From Rhodoblastus sp963704565 (GTDB lineage: Bacteria > Pseudomonadota > Alphaproteobacteria > Rhizobiales > Beijerinckiaceae): a stretch of DNA of 64,000 nt. Location of the stretch: contig OY969917.1 in the NCBI GenBank assembly GCA_963704565.1, forward strand, positions 3,906,001-3,970,000, in the 5' to 3' direction. Shown piece by piece: positions 7,732 to 17,435 of this stretch (positions are counted from its first letter, which is position 1; the number at the start of each line of letters is the position of its first letter). The notes under the pieces are model-generated. The model worked only from the letters and a program-made list of their open reading frames with translations. It was not told the DNA's origin and did no database searches. The translations under genes and the position numbers were made by a program.

Positions 7732-10700
7732 ATGACGGAACTCGATACGGAACTCTTGGAGAAGGAGCAGCCCGCGCCGGCGCGCGTGCATCATGGCGCG
7801 CTTGCGGTGGCGCGCGGGCCCATCCGTCCCGACCTTATCCGCGACGAATTGCTGGCCGAAATCTTCGCCGCCACGGTCGCACATGCGCCGCACGCCGTCG
7901 CCATGGAGACGATGGAGCGCAAGCTGACCTACGCCGAGGTCGATCACGAGGCCGCCGCGATCGCGCGCGGCCTGGTCCGGCGCGGAATCGGCCCCGGCGA
8001 TGTCGTCGGCCTGTGGGGCGCGCGCGGGCCGGAGCTGCTGATCAGCCAGATCGCCGTCGCCAAGACCGGCGCGGCCTGGCTGCCCTTCGACGCCGACGCG
8101 CCGCTCGACCGCATCGACATTTCGCTCAGGGATTCCGAAGCCAAGGCGCTGCTGACCTCGGAAACTTTCGCCGTCAAGGCGCGCGGCGCGATCAATGCGC
8201 AGGTGGTGACCGAGGTCGATCTGATCGACCGCGCCGACCAGACCCAGCTCGATCCCCGCAAGGCCGGCGCGACGCCCGACACGCCCGCATACATGATCTA
8301 TACGTCCGGCTCGACCGGCGCGCCCAAGGGCATTGTCATCACCGGGCGCAACATATGCCATTACCTGCGCTCGGCCAACGAAACCTATAAAATCGGCAAA
8401 TCCGACATCGTCTTCCAGGGCGCCTCGATCGCCTTCGACCTGTCGATGGAGGAAATCTGGATTCCCTATCTGGTCGGCGCGACTTTGTTCGTCGCCACGC
8501 CCACGGTGATGGGCGAGGCCGAGGCGCTGCCCGATCTGATGGAGGAAATCGGCGTCACCGTGCTCGACACGGTGCCCACCCTTCTGTCGCTGATGCCGCG
8601 CGACATCAAATCCCTGCGGATCATCATTCTTGGCGGCGAGGCCTGCCCGCCGGCCATCGCCGCGCGCTGGAGCAAGCCGGGCCGCGCCATCTTCAATTCC
8701 TACGGCCCGACCGAGGCGACCGTGGTGGCGACGGTGGCGGAAGTGCGGCCCGACGAGCCGGTCAGCATCGGCGGCCCGATCGCCAATTACACTTGCTATG
8801 TCGCGGACGAGGCCAACAACCTGCTCGAACGCGGGGTCGAGGGCGAATTGCTGATCGGCGGGCCGGGCGTGGCGCGCGGCTATCTCAAGCGCGAGGCTTT
8901 GACGGCGGAAAAATTCATCGCTAATCCATTCAATTCGACCGGAAACGACCCGATCCTCTATCGCTCCGGCGACGCCGTGGTGATGGAGGCCGACGGCAGG
9001 ATCGCCTTCCACGGCCGCATCGACGATCAGGTCAAAATCCGTGGCTTTCGCGTCGAACTGGGCGAGATCGAGGCCAGGCTCGCCGACCAGCCTGGCGTCA
9101 GCCAGGCGGCGGTGGTGCTGCGCAACGACGACGGGCTCGACCAGCTGGTCGCCTTTCTCGTCGCCGACAAGGGCGCGGCGCTCGACGCCAAGATATTGCG
9201 CGCCGCATTGCGCGCCGTCCTGCCGCCCTACATGGTGCCGTCGCGCTGCGAGAACCGCGAGGTTCTCCCGCGCCTCCCCTCGGGCAAGATCAACCGCAAC
9301 GCCCTGAAGAAGGAGCCGCTCACCGCCCGGGTCGCCGCCGAGGCGCAGGAGGATCCGGAAACCGAAACCGAACGCGTTCTGCTCGAGGCCGCGCAAAAAG
9401 TCCTGCCGCCGCAGACCATTCCGCTGGCGGCCGATTTCTTCACCGATCTTGGCGGCCATTCGCTGCTGGCGGCGCGTTTCGTCTCGATCGTGCGCCAGAC
9501 CCCGGCTTTGGCCGGGATCACCCTTCAGGACGTTTATTCCGGGCGGTCCATTCGCGCCATCGCCGCGATGCTCGACGAAAAGGCGGCGGAGACCGGCGGG
9601 CCGAAAGACCTGTCCTTCACGCCGCCGCCGCTCTACCGGCGTTTCCTCTGCGGCGCGGCCCAGGCCGTGGTCATCCCCTTCCTGCTGGCGCTGTCCACCG
9701 CGCAATGGCTGGGCATTTTCGTCTCCTACATGCTGCTGACCGACACCGACGCCTCGATCTGGCAGGAAATCGGCTCGCTGCTCGGCGTCTATGTCATCGT
9801 CAATATTGTGACCGTGCTGCTTGCCATCGCCACCAAATGGCTGGTGATCGGGCGGTTCAAGCCAGGGCGCTATCCGATCTGGGGCCTCTATTATTTCCGC
9901 TGGTGGCTGGTCCAGCGCATGCTGCAGCTCACCCATATCAAATGGTTCCAGGGCTCGCCGCTGATGCGAGTCTATCTCCGCGCGCTCGGCGCCGATGTCG
10001 GCCAGGACGCCAATATTTCCGAAGTGGAGTTCGGGGCGGTCGATCTGGTGAAGATCGGCGCGGGAACCACCGTCGGCGCGCGCGCGAAATTCTCCAATGT
10101 CACCTTTGTCGGCGCCGACATGATCGTCGGCAAGATCGACATCGGCCCGGACTGCTATCTCGGCTCGTCCTGCGTGCTCGAACACGATGTGACGATCGAG
10201 GAGGGCGCGGAACTGCGCGACCTCACCGCGCTCGCGCCCTTCACCCGGGTCAACGCCTGGGAAATCTATGACGGCGCGCCCGGCCGCCATGTCGGCTCGG
10301 TGGACAAGGAAAGCTTGCGTCCCTTCGCCGAGGTTTCGAATACGAAACGCGCGATCCAGAGCTTCATCTACGCCATCCTGCTGCTGGCCATTCCGCCGAT
10401 CGGCCTGCTGCCGCTGTTCCCGGCCTTCTGGGTGTTCGACCGCATCGACGATTATCTCGGCCTCGCGGCTTTGAGCCGCAGGCTCTACATGGCGGCGATT
10501 CCGGTCATGGCCTGGCCGACCGCCTTCGTCATGGTTCTGGTGACGGTCGCCTTCATCGCGGGGGTGCGCTGGGTCGTGCTGCCGCGCGTGCGCGAAGGCT
10601 ATTATTCGGTCTTTTCCTGGTTCTATTTGCGCAAATGGGCGGTCTCGCTGGCGGCCGAGGTCACGCTGGAGACGCTGTCCTCGCTCTACGCCACGGTCTA

Positions 10701-11787
10701 TATGCGCGCCTGGTACCGGCTGATGGGCGCGAAAATCGGCAAGGATTCCGAAATTTCGACCAATATCGCCGGGCGCTACGATCTGGTCGAGATCGGCGAC
10801 AAATGTTTCATCGCCGACGAGGTCATCCTGGGCGACGAGGACATCAGGCGCGGCTGGATGCACCTGGAAAAACTGCGCACCGGCTCGCGGGTCTTCATCG
10901 GCAACGACGGCGTGCTGCCGGCGGGCGCGGACATTCCCGACGGGGCGCTGATCGGCATCAAGTCCAAGCCGCCGGCCAATGACCAGATTTCCGCCGGCGA
11001 CACCTGGTTCGGCTCGCCGCCGATCAAACTGCCGGTGCGCCAGAAATTCGACGGCGGCGGCGCCTGGACCTATGAGGCGCCGCGCTGGAAGAAATACGCC
11101 CGCGCTTTGTTCGAAGCGGTCCATATTTCCCTGCCGACCATGCTGTTCATCACCTTCGGCACCTGGGCGATCGAATGGTTCGGCCCGGCCATGCTGGAGG
11201 GCGCCTATTTCCAGGTGTTCTGGATGTTCGTCGCCGCCTCGACGGCGATCGCCGCAGCGATGACCATGGTGGTCGTCGGCGTGAAATGGGCGACCATGGG
11301 CCGCTACGAGCCGGTGACCAAGCCGATGTGGTCATGGTGGGCCATGCGCACCGAGGCGGTGGCGGTGCTCTATTGGGGCCTCGCCGGCAAGGTCATGCTC
11401 GACCATCTGCGCTGCACGCCCTTCCTGCCCTGGTTCCTGCGGCTGTTCGGCGCGAAATTCGGCCAGGGCTGCGTGCTCGACATGACCGACATCACCGAAT
11501 TCGACTGTATCGAGGTCGGCGATTTCTGCAATCTCAACGCGCTTTCCGCCTTGCAGACCCATCTTTACGAAGACCGGGTGATGAAGGTCGGGCGGGTCAA
11601 GCTCGGCTCGGGCGTCACCGTCGGCGCGGGCTCGACCGTGCTTTATGACGCCTATGTCGGCGATTACGCCCGGCTGGGGCCGCTGACCATCGTGATGAAG
11701 GGCGAAGCCATCCCCGCCCACACCGAATGGTCCGGCGCCCCCGCCGCGCCCACGCGGCCGGCGAGGCACGATTGCCCGCTGGCCTGA
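7732..11787 (+). CDS. Pls/PosA-type single-module non-ribosomal peptide synthetase
   Basis: From ATG 7732 the protein is 1351 residues. Residues 30-540 are an adenylation domain with YTSGSTGAPKGIV, NSYGPTEATV, the YRSGDAV and GRIDDQVKIRGFRVELGEIE core motifs and the catalytic Lys in LPSGKINRNAL. A carrier domain follows with the phosphopantetheine Ser in DLGGHSLLAARF (about residue 585). There is no condensation or thioesterase domain. Instead the C-terminal 750 residues hold several membrane segments and three left-handed beta-helix, acyltransferase-like repeats starting near LRALGADVGQDA, YRLMGAKIGKDS and LRLFGAKFGQGC. This is the plan of the epsilon-poly-L-lysine synthetase family, in which the C-terminal tandem domains join amino acids into a homopolymer. 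Substrate is unknown; no partner hydrolase or phosphopantetheinyl transferase gene is adjacent. The open frame extends 5' to 7675 but lacks conserved sequence there. Confidence 0.88.
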   Translation: MTELDTELLEKEQPAPARVHHGALAVARGPIRPDLIRDELLAEIFAATVAHAPHAVAMETMERKLTYAEVDHEAAAIARGLVRRGIGPGDVVGLWGARGPELLISQIAVAKTGAAWLPFDADAPLDRIDISLRDSEAKALLTSETFAVKARGAINAQVVTEVDLIDRADQTQLDPRKAGATPDTPAYMIYTSGSTGAPKGIVITGRNICHYLRSANETYKIGKSDIVFQGASIAFDLSMEEIWIPYLVGATLFVATPTVMGEAEALPDLMEEIGVTVLDTVPTLLSLMPRDIKSLRIIILGGEACPPAIAARWSKPGRAIFNSYGPTEATVVATVAEVRPDEPVSIGGPIANYTCYVADEANNLLERGVEGELLIGGPGVARGYLKREALTAEKFIANPFNSTGNDPILYRSGDAVVMEADGRIAFHGRIDDQVKIRGFRVELGEIEARLADQPGVSQAAVVLRNDDGLDQLVAFLVADKGAALDAKILRAALRAVLPPYMVPSRCENREVLPRLPSGKINRNALKKEPLTARVAAEAQEDPETETERVLLEAAQKVLPPQTIPLAADFFTDLGGHSLLAARFVSIVRQTPALAGITLQDVYSGRSIRAIAAMLDEKAAETGGPKDLSFTPPPLYRRFLCGAAQAVVIPFLLALSTAQWLGIFVSYMLLTDTDASIWQEIGSLLGVYVIVNIVTVLLAIATKWLVIGRFKPGRYPIWGLYYFRWWLVQRMLQLTHIKWFQGSPLMRVYLRALGADVGQDANISEVEFGAVDLVKIGAGTTVGARAKFSNVTFVGADMIVGKIDIGPDCYLGSSCVLEHDVTIEEGAELRDLTALAPFTRVNAWEIYDGAPGRHVGSVDKESLRPFAEVSNTKRAIQSFIYAILLLAIPPIGLLPLFPAFWVFDRIDDYLGLAALSRRLYMAAIPVMAWPTAFVMVLVTVAFIAGVRWVVLPRVREGYYSVFSWFYLRKWAVSLAAEVTLETLSSLYATVYMRAWYRLMGAKIGKDSEISTNIAGRYDLVEIGDKCFIADEVILGDEDIRRGWMHLEKLRTGSRVFIGNDGVLPAGADIPDGALIGIKSKPPANDQISAGDTWFGSPPIKLPVRQKFDGGGAWTYEAPRWKKYARALFEAVHISLPTMLFITFGTWAIEWFGPAMLEGAYFQVFWMFVAASTAIAAAMTMVVVGVKWATMGRYEPVTKPMWSWWAMRTEAVAVLYWGLAGKVMLDHLRCTPFLPWFLRLFGAKFGQGCVLDMTDITEFDCIEVGDFCNLNALSALQTHLYEDRVMKVGRVKLGSGVTVGAGSTVLYDAYVGDYARLGPLTIVMKGEAIPAHTEWSGAPAAPTRPARHDCPLA

Positions 11788-11830
11788 GGCGATTGCGCCG
11801 GGCTGGACTGGTCGGCCGCCCTCCGCCGCG

Positions 11831-12859
11831 TCAGGGCGTCGCTTTATCGAGGGACGCCGCGGCCGGGGCGGCGACAATCTGTGAAACCCACCAATTGGTC
11901 AGCCAGCCCACGGCCCATGCGAGCGCGGCAATGGACATGACCAGACCGATCAGCCCCAATAGGGCGCCGGCGCCCTCGGACCCGTCTTTCTCCAGCCTCG
12001 CGGCGGCGGCCGCCGTGAAACCGAAAAGCAGGCCGGGACCGAGAATGGCGGCGAAGGTCCGCCCCAGAATCTGCCAGCCCGCGCCGACAAACTCGAAGCT
12101 GTGCGAGCCTGTGGTTCGCCGGCACATCCAGCGCATTTTGCCCTTGGCCGCCCAAGCCCAGCCAATGATGGTGAAAGCCGACAGCCCGATCAGCAAGTCC
12201 CAGCCGAAATAGGCCCAGAAGCCGCCGGTAAAGGCTATATTCAAAGAGCCGTCTTCGGCGCGCAGACTGCGCGCGAACCAGCGCACGATGAGATAAGCGA
12301 GGAAAACGGCGGCGAGATCCAGCGCCAGTCTCAGTGGCAAGAGCTGGACATTCAGCGCCTTGAGCGCCTCGTGGTCGATGGCCCAGCCATTCGCGCCTCC
12401 GAGGTAAGCCACGGCAAACACCGCCGGCAGAACCGCGGTCGCGGAAAGGGCGAGAAACAGCCACCAGCAGGATGACAGCGGCGCGTCGAGAAAAAGCCTG
12501 GCGCCATTGGGCAAAGCGACGCGGCTGGCGACGAAACGCCAGAACCAGCGGCCAGCGACAGGCGCGAAAACGATTGAGACGAGGGCGATCAAAAAAACAT
12601 AAGCTCGCCATATCAAGCCCCAGCCCGGGAATGCTGCAATCAATGGGCCACGGGCGGCAGGCGCGGATGACAGGGACGAGCCGCCCACTGCTTCAGCAAG
12701 GCCCGGAATCCGGCCCGCGGGCATGGCCTCGCCGCCCTCCGGCCAGACCAGGCAATCCGGAGCGAGACGCCCGGCCCGCGCGGCGGCGATCAAATCCTCG
12801 AAGGAAACCGGGCCATTTCGGGCGCCCGAGCGGTCGTTGTAAAAATAATTGAAAGTCAT
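11831..12859 (-). CDS. GYF_2 (DUF4339) domain multi-pass membrane protein
   Basis: The 342-residue protein starts with a GYF_2-type domain of about 50 residues (FNYFYNDRSGARNGPVSFEDL, a bent-strand protein-binding motif common at the N-terminus of bacterial membrane proteins). After a short Ser/Ala linker there are about six hydrophobic segments, including ARAYVFLIALVSIVFAP-like and FGWDLLIGLSAFTIIGWAW-like stretches, with a SHSFEFVGAGWQILGR motif between the later helices that recalls DUF898-type proteins. Function is unknown. It is transcribed towards the synthetase gene and separated from the MarR regulator by 329 bases. The domain order is clear; the cellular role is not. Confidence 0.7.
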   Translation of the reverse strand: MTFNYFYNDRSGARNGPVSFEDLIAAARAGRLAPDCLVWPEGGEAMPAGRIPGLAEAVGGSSLSSAPAARGPLIAAFPGWGLIWRAYVFLIALVSIVFAPVAGRWFWRFVASRVALPNGARLFLDAPLSSCWWLFLALSATAVLPAVFAVAYLGGANGWAIDHEALKALNVQLLPLRLALDLAAVFLAYLIVRWFARSLRAEDGSLNIAFTGGFWAYFGWDLLIGLSAFTIIGWAWAAKGKMRWMCRRTTGSHSFEFVGAGWQILGRTFAAILGPGLLFGFTAAAAARLEKDGSEGAGALLGLIGLVMSIAALAWAVGWLTNWWVSQIVAAPAAASLDKATP

Positions 12860-13188
12860 TGGCGCTCGCTCACGACTGAATAATCAGGATAATTCGTTTG
12901 TCCGGCGAATATTTCACGCAGGCGCGTGTATTCCGGCCGCGCTCGATGTAAACATGAACTTGTCCGGTGGGCAACCCAAGGACAGACCTTGGCCCCCATT
13001 TCGAATCGGCCGAGGCGCCGCCTGCCTTCGCCTGCCTTCGCCTGTCCTGGCGGGGCGTTGTCGCGGGCTGGCCGCCCGCGCGTCGGTTTCGGCGCCCGCG
13101 CACAGATCGCGAAGCGCCGCTTGCGGCTGCTCTTCGCGCGGGTTAACCTTGCCGATTACGCCAATCAACGACAACACCGGGCGATATT
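12860..13188. other. Intergenic region between divergent genes
   Basis: This 329-base stretch separates the GYF_2 gene (minus) and the marR-type gene (plus). It contains a small tandem repeat (GCCTTCGCCT repeated near 13022-13044). GGTTAACCTTGCCGATTA at 13140-13157 is a possible AT-rich promoter element. No convincing coding frame, tRNA or terminator was found. Confidence 0.4.
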
Positions 13189-13656
13189 ATGTCCAATGAA
13201 ATTGATTCGATGCGGATCTGGTTTCGACTCATGCGCCTTCACACGCGGTCCCGCGTCGCGATCGCCAATCTTCTGCGCGCCTACGATCTTTCCGTCCCGC
13301 AATGCGATGTGCTGACCACTTTGACCGAGAAGGAAGGCCTGTCGCAGCAGGAGCTGGCCGCCCGGCTTTATGTCACCAAGGGCAATATTTCCGGCTTGAT
13401 CGACCGTCTGGCCGCCAGCGGTCTGGTCGAACGCCGCTCCTTTGCCGGCGACCGCCGCTCCCACGCGATCCATCTCACCCAGGCCGGGCGCGACCTCGCG
13501 GTTCGGGCGATCGAGGCGCAGAAAAGTTTCGTCACCGGAACCTTCGGCCGGATGCCGCCCGAGCGTCTGGCCCAATTGGAGCAATTGCTGATCGAGGCGC
13601 GCGATCTGGTGCGGGCGCGGGATGGCGCCTCGGCGTCGGAACAGATCGAGGCGTGA
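13189..13656 (+). CDS. MarR-family transcriptional regulator
   Basis: The 155-residue protein has a MarR winged helix: dimer helices at both ends and a DNA-binding centre LSQQELAARLYVTKGNISGLIDRLAASGLVERR cut here as LSQQELAARLYVTKGNISG (residues 45-63) with the wing FAGDRRSHAIHLT following. MarR proteins usually repress their own gene and a neighbour and respond to small phenolic or similar ligands. The stop overlaps the region just before the amidase (GTG at 13682), so the amidase is a likely co-transcribed target. The divergent GYF_2 gene could also be controlled. No ligand can be deduced. Confidence 0.88.
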   Translation: MSNEIDSMRIWFRLMRLHTRSRVAIANLLRAYDLSVPQCDVLTTLTEKEGLSQQELAARLYVTKGNISGLIDRLAASGLVERRSFAGDRRSHAIHLTQAGRDLAVRAIEAQKSFVTGTFGRMPPERLAQLEQLLIEARDLVRARDGASASEQIEA

Positions 13657-13681
13657 GTTTTTGCGGCGGCGAGGCGCGGGC

Positions 13682-15124
13682 GTGACGGCGGCTGGCTTCG
13701 ACGAGGCTTTTTTCGCGGCTTCCGCCTGTTCGTGGCGGCGCGGGCTGGAAAAGCGCGATTTTTCCGCGCGCGAATTGTTAGGCGCTGTCTGGGACCGCAT
13801 TCTGGAGCGCAATCCCCGGATCAACGCGCTGGCCGCTTATGATTATGACTCCGCCCTGAATCAGGCCGGCGCGGCGGACGCCGCCTATGCGCGCGGCGCG
13901 GCGCGTCCGCTCGAAGGCCTGCCGATCACGATCAAGGACAGTTTCGAAACGGCGGGATTGGCGACCGCCTGCGGCGACGAGGCTTTGGCCGAATATGTTC
14001 CGCGCCAGGACGCCGAGGCGGTGGCGCGGCTGCGCGCCGCCGGGGCGATCGTCCTGGCCAAGACCAATGTCCCGCGTCTCACCGCCGATTTCCAGACCTT
14101 CAATTCCCTGTACGGCGCGACCTGCAATCCCTGGGACGAGGCGCGGACGCCCGGCGGCTCGTCGGGCGGCGCGGCGGCGGCGGTCGCCTCGGGCTTTTGC
14201 GCCTTCGATCTCGCCTCCGATCTCGGCGGTTCGATCCGCTGGCCCGCCCAGGCCTGCGGCCTGTTCGGATTGAAGCCGAGCTGGCGGCGGATTTCGCTCG
14301 TCGGCCATATTCCGCCGCTGCCGCCGCTGCGGCTGAAGAATCCGCCCGATCTCGCGGTCGCCGGCCCGCTCGCGCGCTCCGCCGCCGACCTCGATCTGGC
14401 CCTGTCGCTGCTGGAAGAGCCAGGCCGCGCCGGCCCGCCGCCGCGCCGCAGCGATCCCGCCGAACTCAGGCTGGCGCTGTGGCTCGATCCCGATTTCGCG
14501 CCGGTCGATCCCGAGGTCGAGGCCGGCGTGCGGTTGGCGGCGCAAATGTTGCGCGACGCCGGCGCCGCCGTGACCGAGGCGCGTCCCGCCTTCGCTTTCG
14601 CCGAGGCCTTCGAAATCTATGTGACGCTCAATTTCGCCATTGGTTTCGCCGGGGCGCCTCGGGAGAAGGCGCGCTTCGCCGAACAGGCGAGGAATTTCGA
14701 ACCGGACGACCTGTCCTATCCCGCCTTGCGCGCGCGGGCGGCAAATATCGACGCGACGGCTTTTGCCCGGCTGACCGAACGCCGCAAGGCGATCGGCGCC
14801 GCTTTCGCCGGCTTCTTCGAGCGCCATGACGCGATCCTCTGCCCGCCCGCGCCCTGTCTCGCCGTTCCGCACGATTTTTCGCCGGACCCCTTCGCGCGCC
14901 GTCTGCCGATCGGCGCGGGCGCCTTGCCTTATCACGACCTGCTCAAATGGGCGGGGCTCGCCTCGCTCGCGCTGCTGCCGGCGGCGGTCGCGCCCGTCGC
15001 GCTGACGCGGAAAAACCTGCCGACCGGCGTTCAGATCGTCTGCGCGCGCGGCGAGGACCGCATGGCCGTCGCGCTCGCCGGCATGATCGAAAAGGCGACC
15101 GGCGGCTTCCGCGCGCCGAAATGA
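13682..15124 (+). CDS. Amidase-signature family hydrolase
   Basis: With a GTG start at 13682 (26 bases after the MarR stop) the product is 480 residues, the usual size. The Ser-cisSer-Lys triad is visible: Lys in GLPITIKDSF, the first Ser in RTPGGSSGGAAAAV and the nucleophile Ser in DLGGSIRWPA. These enzymes hydrolyse amide bonds of aliphatic or aryl amides or of short peptides. GatA is ruled out by the absence of gatB or gatC and by the substituted substrate region. An open frame continues 20 codons 5' but overlaps the regulator. Operon with marR suggests control by an amide or acid ligand, which is inference. Confidence 0.85.
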   Translation: MTAAGFDEAFFAASACSWRRGLEKRDFSARELLGAVWDRILERNPRINALAAYDYDSALNQAGAADAAYARGAARPLEGLPITIKDSFETAGLATACGDEALAEYVPRQDAEAVARLRAAGAIVLAKTNVPRLTADFQTFNSLYGATCNPWDEARTPGGSSGGAAAAVASGFCAFDLASDLGGSIRWPAQACGLFGLKPSWRRISLVGHIPPLPPLRLKNPPDLAVAGPLARSAADLDLALSLLEEPGRAGPPPRRSDPAELRLALWLDPDFAPVDPEVEAGVRLAAQMLRDAGAAVTEARPAFAFAEAFEIYVTLNFAIGFAGAPREKARFAEQARNFEPDDLSYPALRARAANIDATAFARLTERRKAIGAAFAGFFERHDAILCPPAPCLAVPHDFSPDPFARRLPIGAGALPYHDLLKWAGLASLALLPAAVAPVALTRKNLPTGVQIVCARGEDRMAVALAGMIEKATGGFRAPK

Positions 15125-15265
15125 TTCGTCAAAACAGGACAGGCTTTTTGGGACGCGCTTAACGCGGAATTTATCTTGCGGGCGCAAATTCGCGGCTGGA
15201 ATTCAGCGGCGGTCAACCATGCGCCGCGAATTTTCCGCGTTGGTTTGCGTCAAAAGAGTCCGATC

Positions 15266-15457
15266 ATGAGCGAGCAAGAGATCATCCTTCCGCCGTCGCA
15301 GCCGCGCCGCGAGGACGCGCGCGACCTGCAAATGCGCCTTTATCGGGAAATCGCCCTCGCCGCGGTCGAGGCCGCCTTGTTCGCGACCGACGAGATCGAA
15401 GAGCTTCGCGCCGAACGCGCGCCTGAGCCGGTCCAGATTCGCCGCGACGCCGCCTGA
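15266..15457 (+). CDS. Small hypothetical protein, 63 residues
   Basis: The product begins MSEQEIILPPSQPRRED and continues as an acidic helix (DLQMRLYREIALAAVEAALF) with no membrane segment or cysteine. It starts at ATG 15266. Codon use matches the neighbours and it lies on the same strand as the amidase and the metallophosphoesterase, about 140 bases after the former and 95 before the latter. I do not recognise the family. It is short enough that it could be a false call, but the composition of third positions favours coding. Confidence 0.5.
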   Translation: MSEQEIILPPSQPRREDARDLQMRLYREIALAAVEAALFATDEIEELRAERAPEPVQIRRDAA

Positions 15458-15551
15458 AGCCAGGCCGCGTTCCGCCTTGCCATAAGGTCTTTCGGCGCCT
15501 ATCTGGACTTGAACCGGAGCGGGCGGGGCGGATCGCGACAGGGCGCAAGGC

Positions 15552-16493
15552 ATGATCGATCGACGCCGTTTTCTTTCCTCCGGGCTGGCGCTGCCGCTGA
15601 TCGGCGCGGCCACGGGCGTTTACGCCATCGGCGTCGAGCCCAATTTCATCCTTCAGGTCAAGCGTTATTCCCTGACCCCGCCGGGCTGGCCGGCCAGCCT
15701 GCGCCTGCGTTTCGCGGTCATTTCCGACATTCACGCCGGCGAGCCCTTCATGAGCGCGACGCGCATCCGCCGCATCGCCGAAGCCGCCAACGCCCTCAAT
15801 CCCGACGCGGTCCTGCTGCTCGGCGACTATAACGCCGGCCATTTCTTCGTCACCAAGGCGGTCGAGCCGCAGCAGATCGGCGAGGCTTTTTCGGTCTTGC
15901 GGGCGCCGCTCGGCTGCTACGCCGTGCTCGGCAATCATGACTGGTGGCACGGCCCCCTGCTGACCTCGCCCTCCGACGGCACGGTGGCGATCCGCCGCGC
16001 CCTGCGTCAGGCGGGAATCCAAGTGCTCGAAAACGACGCGGTCGCACTCGCCAAGGACGGCCAAAAATTCTGGATCGTCGGCCTCGCCGACCAGCTCATC
16101 GACGCCATGGCGCAGATCGACAACAACGCGCAAAAGCTCGGCGGCGACGATCTCGACGGCGCGCTCGCCAAGCTGAGCGACGACGCCCCGGCGATCCTGC
16201 TGGCGCACGAGCCGTTCATCTTTCCCGCCGCGCCCGATCGCGTCGCCCTGACCCTGTGCGGCCATACCCATGGCGGGCAGGTCAATCTGCCTTTGCTTGG
16301 CCCGGTCGTCGGCGATCTGAGGTTCGGCCCCGGACATGTCTATGGCCATGTCGTCGAGGGCGGCCGGCATATGATCATTTCCGGCGGGCTAGGCGAATCC
16401 GTCGCGCCGGTCCGGCTGCTGCGTCCGCCGGAAATCGTCGAGGTCGAACTGGGCGCGACCGCCGAGGAAACCGCGCGGCTTTCGGGTCTCTGA
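15552..16493 (+). CDS. Tat-exported metallophosphoesterase
   Basis: The 313-residue protein begins with a twin-arginine type signal (MIDRRRFLSSGLALPLIGAA), so it is likely exported folded. Calcineurin-type metal ligands are in place: VISDIHAG, LLLGDYN, LGNHDWW, the His of ILLAHEP and the final CGHTHGGQ. The closest known types are YkuE-like enzymes, which act on phosphodiesters or phospholipid head groups at the cell surface; substrate here is unknown. It converges with the deacetylase-like gene, leaving about 10 bases between stops. Confidence 0.85.
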   Translation: MIDRRRFLSSGLALPLIGAATGVYAIGVEPNFILQVKRYSLTPPGWPASLRLRFAVISDIHAGEPFMSATRIRRIAEAANALNPDAVLLLGDYNAGHFFVTKAVEPQQIGEAFSVLRAPLGCYAVLGNHDWWHGPLLTSPSDGTVAIRRALRQAGIQVLENDAVALAKDGQKFWIVGLADQLIDAMAQIDNNAQKLGGDDLDGALAKLSDDAPAILLAHEPFIFPAAPDRVALTLCGHTHGGQVNLPLLGPVVGDLRFGPGHVYGHVVEGGRHMIISGGLGESVAPVRLLRPPEIVEVELGATAEETARLSGL

Positions 16494-16502
16494 GCTGAAA
16501 CT

Positions 16503-17435
16503 TTACGCGACGCCCATCAGGGTGAGCACATGGGCGGCGACCGAGCGCGCCAGGCCGTCGAGGTCGTAGCCGCCTTCGAGCACCGACACCAGACGCCCGT
16601 CGCAACAGCGGTCCGCCACATCCATCAGCTTTCCCGTGGCCCAGGCGAAATCCGCTTCGACCAGATTGATGTTGGCGAGCGGGTCGCGGCGATGGGCGTC
16701 GAACCCGGCGGAAACGATCAGAATGTCGGGGTGGAACTGCTCGATCCGCGGCAGGATCGCCACTTCCATCGCCTCGCGGAACTGCGGGCCGGCGTCGCCG
16801 GCGCAGAGCGGCGCATTGACGATATTGTTGTATTCGCCGCGCTCGGCCACCGATCCCGTGCCGGGATAGAGCGGCATTTCATGGGTCGAAAGATACATCA
16901 CATTGGGATCGGACCAGAAAATGTCCTGGGTTCCATTGCCGTGATGAACGTCGAAATCCATGATCGCGACCCGGCATGCGCCATGGGCGGCGAGGGCGTG
17001 GCGGGCGGCGACGGCGGCGTTGTTGAAGAAGCAGAAGCCCATCGGCGTCGCGCGTTCGGCGTGATGGCCCGGCGGGCGCATGGCGACGAAGGCGTTTTGC
17101 ACGTCGCGGCGCATCACTTCATCGACCGCCTGACAGGCGCCGCCGATCGCGCGGAAGGCGGCGGCGAGCGTGCCGGGGCTCATGGTGGTGTCGCTGTCGA
17201 GCCGGGCTATGCCGTCGAGCGGCGAAGTCTGCTCCAGCGCCTGGATATAGGATTCGGGATGGACCCGCAGCGCCTGTTCGCGCGTGCCGTTCTCGGCCTG
17301 GGCGCGGATCAGGGTCATGAACTTTTCATGTTCCAATATGCGCTCGATGACCCGAACGCGATCCGCCCGTTCAGGATGGCCGGGACCGTTGTCATGCGTC
17401 AGGCCGGCCGGATGGGTAAGCAGCAAAGTGTTCAA
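16503..17435 (-). CDS. Histone-deacetylase-like zinc hydrolase
   Basis: The 310-residue product (TTG start at 17433-17435 preferred; the open frame extends further 5' with no conserved sequence) has the arginase/deacetylase fold signatures: HPERADRV near the start, RPPGHHAE, DFDVHHGNGTQDIFW with the zinc Asp and His, SAGFDAHRRDPL and EGGYDLDGLA. Bacterial members remove acetyl groups from acetyl-lysine, acetylpolyamines or acetoin-pathway enzymes. This one resembles the class II-like group found widely in alphaproteobacteria. All catalytic residues are present. The gene stands alone, so no pathway is indicated. Confidence 0.88.
   Translation of the reverse strand: MNTLLLTHPAGLTHDNGPGHPERADRVRVIERILEHEKFMTLIRAQAENGTREQALRVHPESYIQALEQTSPLDGIARLDSDTTMSPGTLAAAFRAIGGACQAVDEVMRRDVQNAFVAMRPPGHHAERATPMGFCFFNNAAVAARHALAAHGACRVAIMDFDVHHGNGTQDIFWSDPNVMYLSTHEMPLYPGTGSVAERGEYNNIVNAPLCAGDAGPQFREAMEVAILPRIEQFHPDILIVSAGFDAHRRDPLANINLVEADFAWATGKLMDVADRCCDGRLVSVLEGGYDLDGLARSVAAHVLTLMGVA

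Noticed and set aside
7537..11124. Very long open frame on the minus strand opposite the synthetase gene
   Set aside because: It is the shadow of the plus-strand gene; the product is rich in Arg, Gly, Asp and His with no domain, and codon third positions fit the plus strand.
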